Shown here: piece by piece, positions 8,291-18,357 of the stretch | How positions within the stretch are numbered: the first letter of the stretch is position 1 | Layout: each line of letters begins with the position of its first letter | Origin: Streptomyces olivaceus | GTDB taxonomy: Bacteria > Actinomycetota > Actinomycetes > Streptomycetales > Streptomycetaceae | DNA length: 64,000 nucleotides | Direction: 5' to 3' | Assembly (NCBI RefSeq): GCF_000721235.1 | Contig: NZ_JOFH01000027.1 | Coordinates: 248,001-312,000 of the forward strand | Translations under genes and position numbers: made by a program | Notes under the pieces: generated by a model | Seen by the model: only the letters and a program-made list of their open reading frames with translations | Told to the model about the DNA's origin: nothing | Database searches by the model: none

Positions 8291-8650
8291 ATGAACGAAC
8301 GGGTCACACCGGCCGCGACGATGCAGGCCCTGCCCGACGGCGAGGCCGAGGTCGCGCTCGTGGTGCGGCTGCCCTGGGAGGACGTGGCCCGGCTCGGCCA
8401 GGAGGCCGGGCGGCTGGCCGCGCAGCTGCAGCGGCCGGTGACGCTGGACGAGGCGGTGAGCCACCGGCTGCGCTCCGTGCGGGCCTCCCACGCCAGGCCG
8501 GCCGGTGAGCAGCCGCCCGCGGTGGGCGCCCCCGCGCCGACGGCCGGCGCCGCCCCCGTGAGCCCCCCGGCCTCGGTGTCGTCCCTGCCGGCGCGGCCCC
8601 CGGCCGAGCAGGCGCGGCAGGCCATCGACCGCATCAACGGGACGGCGTGA
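8291..8650 (+). CDS. Conserved hypothetical protein
   Basis: This 119-residue soluble protein of unknown function has a GAGGA ribosome-binding site 8 bases before the ATG. The N-terminal half is structured (EVALVVRLPWEDVARLGQEA, with Leu-rich helices). The second half is Ala/Pro-rich linker ending in a short helix (QARQAIDRINGTA). It is divergent from the rhomboid gene and convergent with the flavoprotein gene. Composition is normal for the genome, supporting a real gene. Confidence 0.7.
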   Translation: MNERVTPAATMQALPDGEAEVALVVRLPWEDVARLGQEAGRLAAQLQRPVTLDEAVSHRLRSVRASHARPAGEQPPAVGAPAPTAGAAPVSPPASVSSLPARPPAEQARQAIDRINGTA

Positions 8651-8670
8651 GGACCGGTGCCGCCCCGGCC

Positions 8671-8790
8671 TCGGGTCGCCCGGCCTCGGGTCGCCCGGTC
8701 CCGGATCGCCCGGTCTCGGGTTGCCCGGTCCCGGATCGCCCGGTCTCGGGTTGCCCGGTCCCGGATCGCCCGGTCTCGGGTTGCCCCGGG
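8671..8790. repeat. 15-bp tandem repeat, about 8 copies
   Basis: Units of 15 bp alternate between CCGGATCGCCCGGTC and TCGGGTTGCCCGGTC from 8701 to 8790, preceded by two diverged units TCGGGTCGCCCGGYC (8671-8700). They fill the gap between the convergent stops at 8650 and 8801. There are no spacers, so this is not a CRISPR array. The alternation means the current array grew by duplication of a 30-bp dimer. Confidence 0.9.
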
Positions 8791-8800
8791 CCGCCTCGTC

Positions 8801-10234
8801 TCAGCGCTGCTGCTCCACCACCCGCGCCGCCTTGCGGGCCGCCACCAGGACGGGGTCCCAGACCGGCGAGAAGGGTGGCGCGTAGCCCAGGTCCAGGGCG
8901 GTCATCCGCTCGACCGTCATCCCGGCCGTGAGGGCCACCGCGGCGACGTCGACCCGCTTGCCCGCGCCCTCGCGGCCGACGATCTGCACGCCGAGGAGCC
9001 TGCCGGTGCGGTGCTCGGCGAGCATCTTCACGGTCATGGGGGAGGCGTCCGGGTAGTAGCCCGCGCGGCTGGTGGACTCGATCGTCGCCGTCACGAACCG
9101 CAGCCCCGCCCGCAGCGCGTCCTTCTCGCGCAGCCCGGTCCGCGCGATCTCCAGGTCGCAGACCTTGCTGACCGCGGTGCCGACCACGCCCGGGAAGGTG
9201 GCGTAACCGCCGCCCGCGTTGGTGCCGATGACCTGGCCGTGCTTGTTGGCGTGCGTGCCCAGCGGGATGTGCCGCTCCCGCCCGGAGACCAGGTCGAGGA
9301 CCTCCACGCAGTCGCCGCCCGCCCAGATGTTCTCGTGCCCGCGCACCCGCATGGCCAGGTCCGTCAGCAGTCCGCCGTGGGCGCCGAGCGGGAGACCGGC
9401 CGCCTCGGCGAGGCCCGTCTCCGGCCGTACGCCGACGCCGAGGACCACGACGTCCGCCGGATACTCCCCGTCCTCGGTGGCCACCGCCCGGACCCGGCCG
9501 TCGTCGCCGGTCAGCACCTCGGTGACCGCGGCGCCGTTCACCATCGTGATGCCGAGGCCCTCCATGGCCGTGCGCACCATGCGGCCCATGTCCGGGTCGA
9601 GCGTCGACATCGGCTCCCGGCCGCGGTTGACGACCGTCACCTCGTAGCCGCGGTTGATCAGCGCCTCGGCCATCTCCACGCCGATGTACCCGGCGCCGAC
9701 GACCACCGCGTGCCGGCCCCGCGTGCCGGCCAGCGTGTCGAGCAGCGCCTGCCCGTCGTCCAGCGTCTGCACCCCGTGCACGCCGGGCGCGTCGATGCCC
9801 GGCAGCTCCGGCCGGATCGGCCGCGCGCCGGTGCCGATCACGAGCTTGTCGTACGCCGTCCAGTACTGCGCCCCGGAGTCGAGGTCCCGCGCGCGCACCC
9901 GCCCGCCGGCCACGTCGATCTCCGTGACCTCGGTGCGCATCCTGAGGTCGATGTCCCGGGCGCGGTGCTCCTCCGGCGTACGGGCGATCAGGAGGTCCCG
10001 GTCGGACACGTCGCCGCCGACCCAGTACGGGATGCCGCACGCCGAGAACGAGCTGAAGTGGCCGCGTTCGAACGCCACGATCTCCAGTTCCGCCGGGCCC
10101 TTCAGCCGGCGGGCCTGCGACGCGGCGGACATGCCCGCCGCATCGCCGCCGACCACGACCAGCCGCTCCCCGGCGTGCCTTCCGGTACCGCCCGCACCGC
10201 TCATGCCCATCCCCGTGCCCGTGCCGATGCTCAT
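8801..10234 (-). CDS. FAD-dependent pyridine nucleotide-disulfide oxidoreductase (CoA-disulfide reductase / NADH oxidase-like)
   Basis: This 477-residue flavoprotein has two Rossmann folds, [13 protein letters not shown] (residues 27-39) for FAD and [16 protein letters not shown] for NAD(P)H. A conserved redox Cys lies in FSACGIPYW (C66), the single active-site Cys of the CoA-disulfide reductase/NADH oxidase subfamily. WAGGDCVEV is the second FAD-binding motif, and a dimerisation domain follows. It could reduce low-molecular-weight disulfides or oxygen. The N-terminal 20 residues are Gly/Thr-rich, so a later start (Met9 or Met11) is possible. Confidence 0.9.
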   Translation of the reverse strand: MSIGTGTGMGMSGAGGTGRHAGERLVVVGGDAAGMSAASQARRLKGPAELEIVAFERGHFSSFSACGIPYWVGGDVSDRDLLIARTPEEHRARDIDLRMRTEVTEIDVAGGRVRARDLDSGAQYWTAYDKLVIGTGARPIRPELPGIDAPGVHGVQTLDDGQALLDTLAGTRGRHAVVVGAGYIGVEMAEALINRGYEVTVVNRGREPMSTLDPDMGRMVRTAMEGLGITMVNGAAVTEVLTGDDGRVRAVATEDGEYPADVVVLGVGVRPETGLAEAAGLPLGAHGGLLTDLAMRVRGHENIWAGGDCVEVLDLVSGRERHIPLGTHANKHGQVIGTNAGGGYATFPGVVGTAVSKVCDLEIARTGLREKDALRAGLRFVTATIESTSRAGYYPDASPMTVKMLAEHRTGRLLGVQIVGREGAGKRVDVAAVALTAGMTVERMTALDLGYAPPFSPVWDPVLVAARKAARVVEQQR

Positions 10235-10353
10235 GCGGACACGCTACGCGGGCGGGCGTCGCGGGGACCGACCGCACGCGCGGGACCAGCGGCCCGCCAC
10301 CAGGGCCACCCGGCCCCGGGGCGGGCGCGGCGCGGTCTGAGACGCTGAGGGAC

Positions 10354-11844
10354 ATGTGCGCAAGTGAGAACCCGAGTGAGGACCCGGCGGGTGAGCGGCC
10401 CGCGGGCCCGGAACACGTGGTCGTGGTCGGAGCCGGCATCGCCGGACTGGCCGCCGCCCACCGCCTCCTGGAGCACGGCGTCCGGGTGACCGTGGTGGAG
10501 GCGTCCGACCGCGTCGGCGGCAAGCTGCTGCCCGGCGAGATCGCCGGAGTCCGCGTCGACCTCGGGGCCGAGTCGATGCTGGCCCGCCGTCCCGAGGCCG
10601 TCGGCCTGGCCCGCGCCGCCGGTCTCGCCGACCGGCTCCAGCCGCCGTCCACCGCGACGGCCTCCCTGTGGACCCGCGGCGCCCTGCGCCCCATGCCCAA
10701 GGGCCACGTCATGGGGGTCCCCGGCACCGCCGCCGCCCTGTCCGGCGTGCTCTCCGAGGAGGGGCTCGCCCGCATCGGGCGCGACGCCGAACTGCCCCGC
10801 ACCGAGGTCGGCGAGGACGTGGCGGTGGGGGAGTACGTCGCGGCGCGCCTGGGCCGCGAGGTCGTCGACCGCCTCGTCGAACCGCTGCTCGGCGGCGTCT
10901 ACGCGGGCGACGCCTACCGCATCTCCCTGCGCTCGGCCGTGCCGCAGCTCTTCGAGGCCGCCCGCACCCACGCCTCCCTCACCGAGGCGGTCCGCGCGCT
11001 CCAGGGCCGCACGGCCACCTCCCCGCCGAGCGGGCCGGTGTTCACGGGCATCGAGGGCGGCGTCGGCACGCTCCCGCTCGCCGTCGCCGAGTCGGTCCGC
11101 GCGCGCGGCGGCGAGATCGTCACCGGCGCGCCCGTCACGGAGCTGCGGCACACGGCCGGCGGCGGCTGGCGGGTCGTCGCCGGGGACCGGGTGCGGCACG
11201 CCGCGGCGGTCGTCGTCGCCGTGCCCGCACGCCCCGCCGCCGAGCTGCTGCGCGCCGAGGCGCCCGCCGCCGCGGCCGAGCTGTCCGCGGTGGAGTACGC
11301 CTCGATGGCCCTGATCACCCTCGCCTACCGCCGCTCGGACGCCGCCGCGCTCCCCGAGGGCAGCGGCTTCCTCGTACCGCCCGTCGACGGGCACACCATC
11401 AAGGCGTCCACCTTCGCCTCCCGCAAGTGGGGCTGGATCGCCGACGAGGACCCGGACCTGGTCGTCCTGCGCACCTCGGTGGGCCGGTACGGCGACACGG
11501 AGATCCTCGGCCGCGACGACGCGGGCCTCGTCGCCGTCTCCCGGCACGACCTGCGCGAGGCCACCGGACTGGCCGCCGCGCCGGTCGCCACCCGCGTCAC
11601 CCGCTGGCAGGACGGCCTGCCGCAGTACCCGGTCGGCCACCACGCGCGCGTGGCCCGGGTCCGCGAGCACGTCGCGGGACTCCCGGGCCTCGCGGTGTGC
11701 GGCGCGGCCTACGACGGTGTCGGCATCCCGGCGAGCATCGCGAGCGCGTACGCCGCCGTCGACCAGGTCCGGGGCGACCTGCGCGGTGTGGAGGAGCTCA
11801 CGGCCCACCCGGTGCAGAGCCTGCACGGCGGAGCGGGAGAATAG
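10354..11844 (+). CDS. hemY: Coproporphyrinogen/protoporphyrinogen oxidase
   Basis: This 496-residue FAD amine-oxidase-family enzyme has [20 protein letters not shown] (residues 26-45) as the dinucleotide-binding motif and a C-terminal FAD motif ending [15 protein letters not shown]. In Actinobacteria this HemY-type enzyme (CgoX) oxidises coproporphyrinogen III to coproporphyrin III, the substrate for iron insertion before HemQ. hemQ starts 4 bases after its stop, so the two are one operon. Length and motifs are typical and the assignment is firm. Confidence 0.95.
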   Translation: MCASENPSEDPAGERPAGPEHVVVVGAGIAGLAAAHRLLEHGVRVTVVEASDRVGGKLLPGEIAGVRVDLGAESMLARRPEAVGLARAAGLADRLQPPSTATASLWTRGALRPMPKGHVMGVPGTAAALSGVLSEEGLARIGRDAELPRTEVGEDVAVGEYVAARLGREVVDRLVEPLLGGVYAGDAYRISLRSAVPQLFEAARTHASLTEAVRALQGRTATSPPSGPVFTGIEGGVGTLPLAVAESVRARGGEIVTGAPVTELRHTAGGGWRVVAGDRVRHAAAVVVAVPARPAAELLRAEAPAAAAELSAVEYASMALITLAYRRSDAAALPEGSGFLVPPVDGHTIKASTFASRKWGWIADEDPDLVVLRTSVGRYGDTEILGRDDAGLVAVSRHDLREATGLAAAPVATRVTRWQDGLPQYPVGHHARVARVREHVAGLPGLAVCGAAYDGVGIPASIASAYAAVDQVRGDLRGVEELTAHPVQSLHGGAGE

Positions 11845-11848
11845 GGCC

Positions 11849-12580
11849 ATGAGTGACGACGCCTCCACCCCCGCGGCCGAGCGCACCCCCAACAAGGGCA
11901 AGCTGGCCAAGGACCTCAACGAGGTCATCCGCTACACCCTCTGGTCCGTCTTCAAGCTCAAGGACACCCTCCCCGAGGACCGCGCCGGTTACGCCGACGA
12001 GGTCCAGGAGCTGTTCGACCAGCTCGCCGCCAAGGACGTGACGATCCGCGGCACCTACGACCTGTCCGGCCTGCGCGCCGACGCCGACCTCATGATCTGG
12101 TGGCACGCCGAGACCGCCGACCAGCTCCAGGAGGCGTACAACCTCTTCCGCCGCACCAGGCTGGGCCGCGCGCTGGAGCCGGTCTGGTCGAACATGGCGC
12201 TGCACCGCCCCGCCGAGTTCAACCGCTCGCACATCCCGGCCTTCCTGGCCGACGAGACGCCGCGGAACTACATCAGCGTCTACCCGTTCGTGCGCTCGTA
12301 CGACTGGTATCTGCTGCCCGACGAGGACCGCCGGCGCATGCTCGCGGACCACGGCAAGATGGCCCGCGGCTTCCCGGACGTGCGCGCCAACACGGTCGCC
12401 TCCTTCTCGCTGGGCGACTACGAGTGGATCCTCGCCTTCGAGGCCGACGAACTGCACCGCATCGTCGACCTCATGCGCCACCTGCGCGGCTCCGAGGCCC
12501 GCCGCCACGTCCGCGAGGAGATCCCCTTCTACACGGGGCGCCGTAAGGAGATCGGCGAGCTGGTTGCCGGGCTCGCCTAG
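11849..12580 (+). CDS. hemQ: Coproheme decarboxylase (chlorite dismutase family)
   Basis: This 243-residue enzyme performs the last step of the coproporphyrin-dependent heme pathway, peroxide-driven decarboxylation of coproheme to heme b. The hallmark segments are [45 protein letters not shown] (carrying the radical-forming Tyr) and the [13 protein letters not shown] segment with the proximal His. It lies directly after hemY. Its stop codon abuts the convergent peptidase stop with no gap. Confidence 0.96.
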   Translation: MSDDASTPAAERTPNKGKLAKDLNEVIRYTLWSVFKLKDTLPEDRAGYADEVQELFDQLAAKDVTIRGTYDLSGLRADADLMIWWHAETADQLQEAYNLFRRTRLGRALEPVWSNMALHRPAEFNRSHIPAFLADETPRNYISVYPFVRSYDWYLLPDEDRRRMLADHGKMARGFPDVRANTVASFSLGDYEWILAFEADELHRIVDLMRHLRGSEARRHVREEIPFYTGRRKEIGELVAGLA

Positions 12581-14176
12581 TCAGGTCCTCGGCTTCGGTT
12601 GAGGCCGCGGCTCCGGGCGTGGGGCGCACGACGTGTCCCGCGCCGGGAGGCGGCCCTCCAGCAGGTACGCCTCCAAGTGGTCGTTGACGCAGGCGTTCGG
12701 ACCCGCCGCGACGCCGTGCGTCCCGGCGTCCCGCTCGGTCACCAGGACCGAGCCCGACAGCCGCCGCCGCAGCTCCAGCGCGCCCTCGTACGGCGTCGCC
12801 GCGTCGCGTTCCGCGGCCAGGACCAGCGTCGGCGGCAGCTCACCCGGCGCGGTGCGCACGTCGAGCGGCTGCTGCCGGGGCGCCCGCCAGTAGGCGCACG
12901 GCAGGTTCGCCCACACGTTGTCCCAGGTCTCGAACGGCGCCCGGCGGGCCAGCCGCGTGTTGTCCCGGTCCCAGACCCGGAAGTCGGTCGGCCACGGCGC
13001 GTCGTTGCACTCGACGGCCGTGTACACGGCGTTGGAGTTCTCCGCCGCGACCGAGCCCTCCTCGGTGCGCGTGCCCGCCTGGTCGACCAGCGGCTGCGGA
13101 TCGCCCTTCAGGTACGCCGACAGCGCCTCGGCGCGGTGCGGCCAGTAGTCGTCGTAGTACCCGGCCTTCAGCATCGCCCCCTGCAACTGCGCGGGCCCCA
13201 CCGTCCCGCCCGCCGGCTCCGCGGCCAGCCGCGCGCTCGCCTCGTCGTAGCCGTCCTGCACCTTCCTCGGCGTGTCGCCGAGCCCGTACTCGGCGTCGTG
13301 CTCGGCGACCCACTCCTTGAAGTCGTCCCAGCGGTCCTCGAACGCCTCGGACTGGTCGAGGTTGTTGCGGTACCAGACCTGCTCTGGGTCCGGGTTCACC
13401 ACCGCGTCGAACACCATCCGCCGCACGTGCGACGGGAACAGTTCGGCGTACAGCGCCCCCAGGTAGGTGCCGTACGACGCGCCCATGAAGGTGAGCCGCC
13501 GCTCGCCCAGCGCCGCGCGGACGACCTCCAGGTCACGGGCGTTGTTGAGCGAGTGGTAGTGGCGCAGCGCGTCCCCGGCGCGTGCGGCGCAGTCGTGCGC
13601 GTACGTCTCCGCCTCGGCGGCGCGCTCCGCCTTGTACGCGTCCGAGGGCTGCGTCGGAGCGGGCCGGGGCCCCTTGAAGAAGTCGCCGGGGTCCTGGCAG
13701 GACAGCGGCGCGGAGGGCGCGACGCCGCGCGGGGCGTAGCCGACGAGGTCGTAGGCGGCGGCGATGCGCTTCCACTCGGGCACCATGCCCACCAGCGGGA
13801 AGTACAGCCCCGAGGCGCCGGGGCCGCCCGGGTTGTAGAGGAGGGCGCCCTGGCCGGGGACCTTGTGCTTGCCGTTGTCCGGGTCCTTGTGGGTGGCCGG
13901 TACGCGGCTGACGGCGAGTTCGATCTGCTTGCCGTCGGGGTGCGCGTAGTCCAGGGGCACGCTGACCGTGCCGCAGCGGATGCCGCCCGGCAGTTCCTCC
14001 GCCTTCGGGCAGGGGCCGAACGTGATCCCGGCCGCCGCCGCGCGCCCGGCGGCCACGGCGGTGCCGCGTGCCTCGGGGGACTCGGGGCCCGCCGGGGCCG
14101 TCGCCCGGGCCGGGCCGGCGGCGAGGGTGGTCAGCAGCAAGGACCCGGCGGCCGAGTAGAGGACGGCAGCTCGCAT
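12581..14176 (-). CDS. Secreted S33 peptidase / tripeptidyl aminopeptidase-like alpha/beta hydrolase
   Basis: This 531-residue exported enzyme has a signal peptide at residues 1-26 (MRAAVLYSAAGSLLLTTLAA... ending ARA). The oxyanion segment is YNPGGPGASG, the nucleophile motif GASYGTYLGA, the catalytic Asp lies in AAERDAATP and the His in DAGTHGVAAG. This is the arrangement of Streptomyces Tap/SlpD-type proteases, with a TAP-like C-terminal domain. It would remove short peptides from the N-termini of extracellular proteins. The ATG at 14176 has a GAAGGGA Shine-Dalgarno sequence. Confidence 0.92.
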   Translation of the reverse strand: MRAAVLYSAAGSLLLTTLAAGPARATAPAGPESPEARGTAVAAGRAAAAGITFGPCPKAEELPGGIRCGTVSVPLDYAHPDGKQIELAVSRVPATHKDPDNGKHKVPGQGALLYNPGGPGASGLYFPLVGMVPEWKRIAAAYDLVGYAPRGVAPSAPLSCQDPGDFFKGPRPAPTQPSDAYKAERAAEAETYAHDCAARAGDALRHYHSLNNARDLEVVRAALGERRLTFMGASYGTYLGALYAELFPSHVRRMVFDAVVNPDPEQVWYRNNLDQSEAFEDRWDDFKEWVAEHDAEYGLGDTPRKVQDGYDEASARLAAEPAGGTVGPAQLQGAMLKAGYYDDYWPHRAEALSAYLKGDPQPLVDQAGTRTEEGSVAAENSNAVYTAVECNDAPWPTDFRVWDRDNTRLARRAPFETWDNVWANLPCAYWRAPRQQPLDVRTAPGELPPTLVLAAERDAATPYEGALELRRRLSGSVLVTERDAGTHGVAAGPNACVNDHLEAYLLEGRLPARDTSCAPRPEPRPQPKPRT

Positions 14177-14300
14177 CGCGTATCCCTTCGGTGGCGCGGG
14201 GGTGACAGAAGGGATGTTTGGCGCGCCGGAGGTGCGGGGCAAGCACCGGCCGCGGGTGTCGGCGCCGAGTGCCTCCGTGCGCCCCCGCGGGCCCGGCGGG

Positions 14301-15107
14301 TCAGACCCGGCGCTCGCGGTGCCCCTCGGCGTACTCCTCCCGGTGTGCGAAGGCCGCACGCAGGTCCGGTTCGCCGATCGCGTGGACGCCCCGCACGGCG
14401 ACCGAGGTGAGGAAGGTCCGGTCGTCCGCCGTGCCGTCGGCCCGCTGCACGAGGGCGCCGATCAGCCGCTGCCCGGCGGGTGAGGCCCAGCGCGAGTACG
14501 GGTGGACCTCCATGCGCGTGATGACGAGGCACCCCAGGGTCAGGGCGAGCGGCAGCGCGAACCAGAGGGCGACCAGAAGGCGCGGCTCGGTGGTGGGGAG
14601 GGGCAGGGCCAGGGCGGCGAGGCCGAGCGCGCACACGGTGGCCGCGGCGGCCCGCACCCGCCGCACCCCGTCCGCGACGCCGCCGGCGCCGCCGTCGGGC
14701 ACGGCGAGGCCCGCGCCCACCAGCCGGTCGGCCAGGCCCCGTACGGCGTCGGCGGTTGCCGCGGCGGCCCGTACCGGTGCTATCCGCGACTGCCCCTCCG
14801 GCCCTATCGCTCCGATGACCGACCGCTCCATGTCGTCGCGCCCGCACGGATCCACGACCGTCGCCCAGCCGGTGTGCGCGAGCAGCAGCCGCCGCTGACG
14901 CGCCATCGACACGAGCGTCAGGTCGGCCACCCGCCGTGGGCCGCCGGACAGGAACGCCGCCTCGTACAGCGTCAGCGCGTGCTCACGGGCGACGGAGCGC
15001 GGGGCGGCCGCGGCCGCTGCCGCGGCCCGCACGGCGGCCAGGCACAGGCGCAGACACGCGAGCCCGGCCACGGCCCAGGCCGACAGGAGGAAAAGGACCC
15101 AGAACAT
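14301..15107 (-). CDS. TIGR04222-type membrane protein
   Basis: This 268-residue protein has an N-terminal membrane helix (MFWVLFLLSAWAVAGLACL), a soluble region with the conserved-looking stretch EAAFLSGGPRRVADLTLV, and two more hydrophobic helices near residues 155-205. It resembles the TIGR04222 family (recognised from memory). Many members of that family end in a Gly/Cys-rich tail, but this one ends charged (HREEYAEGHRERRV) with no such tail. It lies downstream of, and on the same strand as, the DUF692 gene, a pairing that suggests shared function. The start is ATG 15107; a TTG at 15125 is an alternative. There is no clear ribosome-binding site. Confidence 0.72.
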   Translation of the reverse strand: MFWVLFLLSAWAVAGLACLRLCLAAVRAAAAAAAAPRSVAREHALTLYEAAFLSGGPRRVADLTLVSMARQRRLLLAHTGWATVVDPCGRDDMERSVIGAIGPEGQSRIAPVRAAAATADAVRGLADRLVGAGLAVPDGGAGGVADGVRRVRAAAATVCALGLAALALPLPTTEPRLLVALWFALPLALTLGCLVITRMEVHPYSRWASPAGQRLIGALVQRADGTADDRTFLTSVAVRGVHAIGEPDLRAAFAHREEYAEGHRERRV

Positions 15108-15224
15108 GACGTACTTGTATGTCAAAGGCTTTCACGCGCGCCATGCCCTGTTCACATTCCGGGACGCGGTGGTGCGGGTGGGTGACGTTCCGTCCGGCGA
15201 CGGTCCCCCGCGGCGGTGCGAGGT

Positions 15225-16568
15225 TCAACGGCGCAGCAGGACGCGCCTGGTCGCACGGGCCAGCCGGGCCCCGGGCCGGGCCGACCGCGGTACCGGTCCC
15301 GAGCGTTCCCGCCACCACTCCCGCAACTCCCGCCGCACATCCCGGAAGATGCCCTCCGGTCCCGCCCCGGCCCGCAGCACGTGCTCGGCGAAGTCGAGTG
15401 CGTCCCGCCGGTAGCCGCCGGTCATCGGGCGCGTCCGCGCGTAGGCGAGGAAGGCCGGCCGGTACCGCGGGCCCAGGATCACCGGCAGTTCGGGCGCGAC
15501 CTTCGCGACCACGTCGGCCCGCTTGCCGGCCAGCGCCCGCGCCTGCACCCCGAGCCGGGCCCGGTCGAACCCCTCGGGCACGGGCGCCCCCGCCACCAGC
15601 GAGGCCAGCAGCGCGTGCTGCGCGCGTCCGAGCCGCTGCCGTACGGCGTCGCCGGCGCCGGCGACGGCGCCGGAACCTCGGGGTACGGCCCGGCGTGGCC
15701 CCGCCGGGTCCGGGCCGCCGGACGCCCCGCGCGCCCGTCCCTCGGCGAGGGCCGCACGGATCGACGCCACCTCGCCCGCCAACTCCTCCCCCTCGGGGAA
15801 GTTCTCGTCCCGCTCCAGCAGCACGCCCGGCGGTGCGACGCGCGAGGCGAGGTCGGTCAGGATGTCGAGCACCGGCCGCGGAACGGGGTGGGCGTGGCTG
15901 TCGTGCCAGACGCCGTCCCGTTCGAAGCCGCCCGCGACATGGACGTAGGCGATGGCCTCCAGGGGCAGTTCACCGAGCGCCTCGGCCGGGTCCTCGCCGC
16001 GATTGACGTGGTTGGTGTGCAGGTTCGCGACGTCGATCAGCAGCCGCACGCCGGTCCGGTCGGCCAGCTCGTACAGGAACTGCCCCTCCGTCAGCTCCTC
16101 GTCCGGCCACGAGAAGAGCGCGGCGATGTTCTCCACGGCGAGCGGGACGGGCAGCGCGTCCTGCGCGATGCGCACGTTCTCGCACAGCACGTCGAGGGCG
16201 TCGCGGGTGCGCGGCACGGGCAGGAGGTGCCCGGCCTCCAGCAGGGGCGACGCGCCCGGCGCCCCGCCCGCCCGCACGAACGCGATGTGCTCGGTGACCA
16301 GCGGCGCCCCGAGTACCCCGGCCCGCTCCGCCAGTGCCGCCAGCCGCCCCGCGTCCGGCCGTTCGGCGCCGCCGAGTCCGAGCGAGACGCCGTGCGGCAC
16401 GACGGTCACGCCGCGCCGGCGCAGCCGCAGCAGCGAGTCGGGCAGGCGCCCGGGACACAGGTTCTCGGACACGGCCTCGACCCAGTCGATGCCGGGCATC
16501 CGCTCGACGACGTCCGCGATCTCCGGCCGCCATCCGATGCCCGTCCCCAGTCGCATGATCGGCTCCAT
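15225..16568 (-). CDS. DUF692 multinuclear iron oxidase (MNIO) with C-terminal partner-like domain
   Basis: This 447-residue protein has residues 6-275 as a DUF692 TIM barrel with a full set of candidate metal ligands: H59, E93/H94, E146, D179, H184/H187, H210, D223/H225/H227 and E252. Characterised MNIO enzymes (MbnB, TglH, ChrH) modify Cys residues in ribosomal peptides. Residues 313-400 form a separate helical domain ([36 protein letters not shown]) that resembles DUF2063, the usual separate partner of DUF692, so this may be a natural fusion. The ATG at 16568 has a GGAGGT site. An IS element lies upstream. No Cys-rich precursor was found nearby. Confidence 0.85.
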   Translation of the reverse strand: MEPIMRLGTGIGWRPEIADVVERMPGIDWVEAVSENLCPGRLPDSLLRLRRRGVTVVPHGVSLGLGGAERPDAGRLAALAERAGVLGAPLVTEHIAFVRAGGAPGASPLLEAGHLLPVPRTRDALDVLCENVRIAQDALPVPLAVENIAALFSWPDEELTEGQFLYELADRTGVRLLIDVANLHTNHVNRGEDPAEALGELPLEAIAYVHVAGGFERDGVWHDSHAHPVPRPVLDILTDLASRVAPPGVLLERDENFPEGEELAGEVASIRAALAEGRARGASGGPDPAGPRRAVPRGSGAVAGAGDAVRQRLGRAQHALLASLVAGAPVPEGFDRARLGVQARALAGKRADVVAKVAPELPVILGPRYRPAFLAYARTRPMTGGYRRDALDFAEHVLRAGAGPEGIFRDVRRELREWWRERSGPVPRSARPGARLARATRRVLLRR

Positions 16569-16712
16569 GGCCGCCACCTCCCCTCGTGCGCACATGTCGG
16601 GGGTATCGCCCACCCGGCCCGGGCCGAACCCCGGCCGGGCCGTCTTCAGCATGATCTAGCACGAAACCCCTGGCGTTCATGCCCGGGAGGAAGTGCTTCT
16701 TAACACTGCTCT

Positions 16713-16734
16713 GACCCGCGCGGGAGCACGGGTC
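16713..16734. repeat. Left-end subterminal hairpin of the IS element
   Basis: GACCCG at 16713-16718 pairs perfectly with CGGGTC at 16729-16734 around a 10-base loop. It has the position and size of the imperfect palindrome that Y1 transposases recognise at the left end of IS200/IS605 elements. Confidence 0.6.
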
Positions 16735-16747
16735 TACATTACTGACC

Positions 16748-17176
16748 TCAGCTGGGACGTTTCTGTTTCTCGATGTACTCCTTGATGACGGCGAGGGGTG
16801 CGCCGCCGGCGGAGGCGGCGAAGTAGGACGGCGACCAGAAGTGTTCGCCCCACAAGTACATGCGGATGTGGTCGGGGAATTCCTGCCGCAGGCGGCGGGC
16901 GGAGACTCCTTTGAGGGAGCCGACGAGTCGGGAGATGGCGACCTTGGGCGGGTAGTGCACGAGCAGGTGGACGTGATCGCGTTCGCCGTTGAACTCCCGC
17001 AGCTCGGTGCCGAAATCGGTGCACACGTCGCGCATGACCTCTTCACACCGCCGGAGGATCTCGTCAGTGAAGGGCCCGCGCCGGTACTTGGGGGTAAAGA
17101 CCAAGTGCACGTGGAGGGTGTGGACGACGCTACGACCCCTGTGGATGTCGGGAATAGGCTCCCAGCGTGGTGACAT
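16748..17176 (-). CDS. tnpA: IS200/IS605 Y1 transposase TnpA
   Basis: This 142-residue HUH single-strand transposase has the HUH motif in DHVHLLVHY (H68 and H70) and the catalytic Tyr in IKEYIEK (Y134). LHVHLVFTPKYRRG near the N-terminus and GEHFWSPSYF are standard family motifs. Length is normal and no disruption is visible. The enzyme would excise and insert the element as single-stranded DNA at the replication fork. It diverges from tnpB with 23 bp between starts. Confidence 0.95.
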   Translation of the reverse strand: MSPRWEPIPDIHRGRSVVHTLHVHLVFTPKYRRGPFTDEILRRCEEVMRDVCTDFGTELREFNGERDHVHLLVHYPPKVAISRLVGSLKGVSARRLRQEFPDHIRMYLWGEHFWSPSYFAASAGGAPLAVIKEYIEKQKRPS

Positions 17177-17199
17177 AGACCAATGCTACGATCGCGTCT

Positions 17200-18357
17200 G
17201 TGAAGCTCGTGGCGCAGGTCAAGCTCGTGCCGGATGCCGTGCAGGCATCCGCGCTCGAGCGCACCCTGACCACGGTCAATGGCGCCGCGAACTGGGTGTC
17301 GGCGGTGGCGTTCGAGCGCGGTCTGCCGCGCGAGTACGAGCTGCGCACGCACACCTACGCCGAACTCAAAGCACGGGGGCTGGGGGCGCAGGCCGCGCAA
17401 CACGTCATCAAGAAGGTGCGCGACGGCTACACCACGCTCAAGGCCAACATCCGAGCCGGAAACCTCGGCAGGGAAGGCTCCGGGCGTCGCCGCAAGGCCG
17501 AGTCCAAGCCGGTCGCCTTTCGCCCCGACGCCGCCCAGCCCTATGACGACCGATGCCTGAGCTGGCAGTACGACCAGCAGACCGTGTCCATCTGGACCGT
17601 GGACGGCCGGGTCAGGAACGTCCCGTTCGTGTGCTCCGCCGACGCGCTCAAGCTGCTGAAGGCGCACCGGCAGGGCGAATCCGACCTGATCGCGCGCGAC
17701 GGCGTGTTCTATCTCGTCGCCACCTGTGACGTTGTGGCGGCCGAGAGGTACGAGCCGGACGGCTTCATCGGCGTGGACCTCGGCATCGCCAACATCGCCA
17801 CCGCCTCCACCGGCTACCTCGCCGCCGGGCGCGGCCTCAACCGGTACCGCAAGCGACAGCTCGCCCTGCGGGCCAAGCTCCAGAAGAAGCGCACCAAGAG
17901 CGCCAAGCGACGGCTCAGGGCCCGCGCCCGCAAGGAAGCCCGGCACGCCGCCAACCAGAACCACATCATCTCCAAGACGATCGTGACCGAGGCTGAACGC
18001 ACCGGGCGCGGCCTGGCCCTGGAAGAACTCAAGGGCATCCGCAACCGGGTACGGCTCCGCAAGCCCCAACGGGTCGCGCTCCACTCCTGGGCGTTCGCCC
18101 AGCTCGGAGGCTTCATCGTCTACAAGGCCGAGCGGGCCGGTGTGCCGCTGGTCTTCGTTGATCCTGCGTACACGTCACAGACGTGTGCCGAGTGCGGACA
18201 CGTCGACAAACGCAACCGTGTCGACCAGGGGCTTTTCATCTGCCGGGGGTGCGGGGTCGTTGCCCACGCCGACCGGAACGCTTCCCACAACATCGCCACC
18301 CGTGGCGAGAGTGTGTGGAACGCGGGGCGTGAGTCACGCGTCCCTGCCACCCCATAA
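17200..18357 (+). CDS. tnpB: TnpB RNA-guided nuclease of the IS element
   Basis: This 385-residue protein has a RuvC-like nuclease with D193 (GVDLGIAN), E275/E276 (LEELKGI) and D358 (HADRNASHN), plus a zinc finger C329-C332/C348-C351 (CAECGH, CRGCG). All catalytic residues are present. TnpB proteins use an RNA (omega RNA) made from the 3' end of the element to cut the empty donor site and favour transposon retention; they are ancestors of Cas12. The start is GTG 17200. The arrangement and length are typical. Confidence 0.95.
   Translation: MKLVAQVKLVPDAVQASALERTLTTVNGAANWVSAVAFERGLPREYELRTHTYAELKARGLGAQAAQHVIKKVRDGYTTLKANIRAGNLGREGSGRRRKAESKPVAFRPDAAQPYDDRCLSWQYDQQTVSIWTVDGRVRNVPFVCSADALKLLKAHRQGESDLIARDGVFYLVATCDVVAAERYEPDGFIGVDLGIANIATASTGYLAAGRGLNRYRKRQLALRAKLQKKRTKSAKRRLRARARKEARHAANQNHIISKTIVTEAERTGRGLALEELKGIRNRVRLRKPQRVALHSWAFAQLGGFIVYKAERAGVPLVFVDPAYTSQTCAECGHVDKRNRVDQGLFICRGCGVVAHADRNASHNIATRGESVWNAGRESRVPATP

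Noticed and set aside
8671..8790. Possible CRISPR array
   Set aside because: The 15-bp units are contiguous with no spacers and there are no cas genes nearby.
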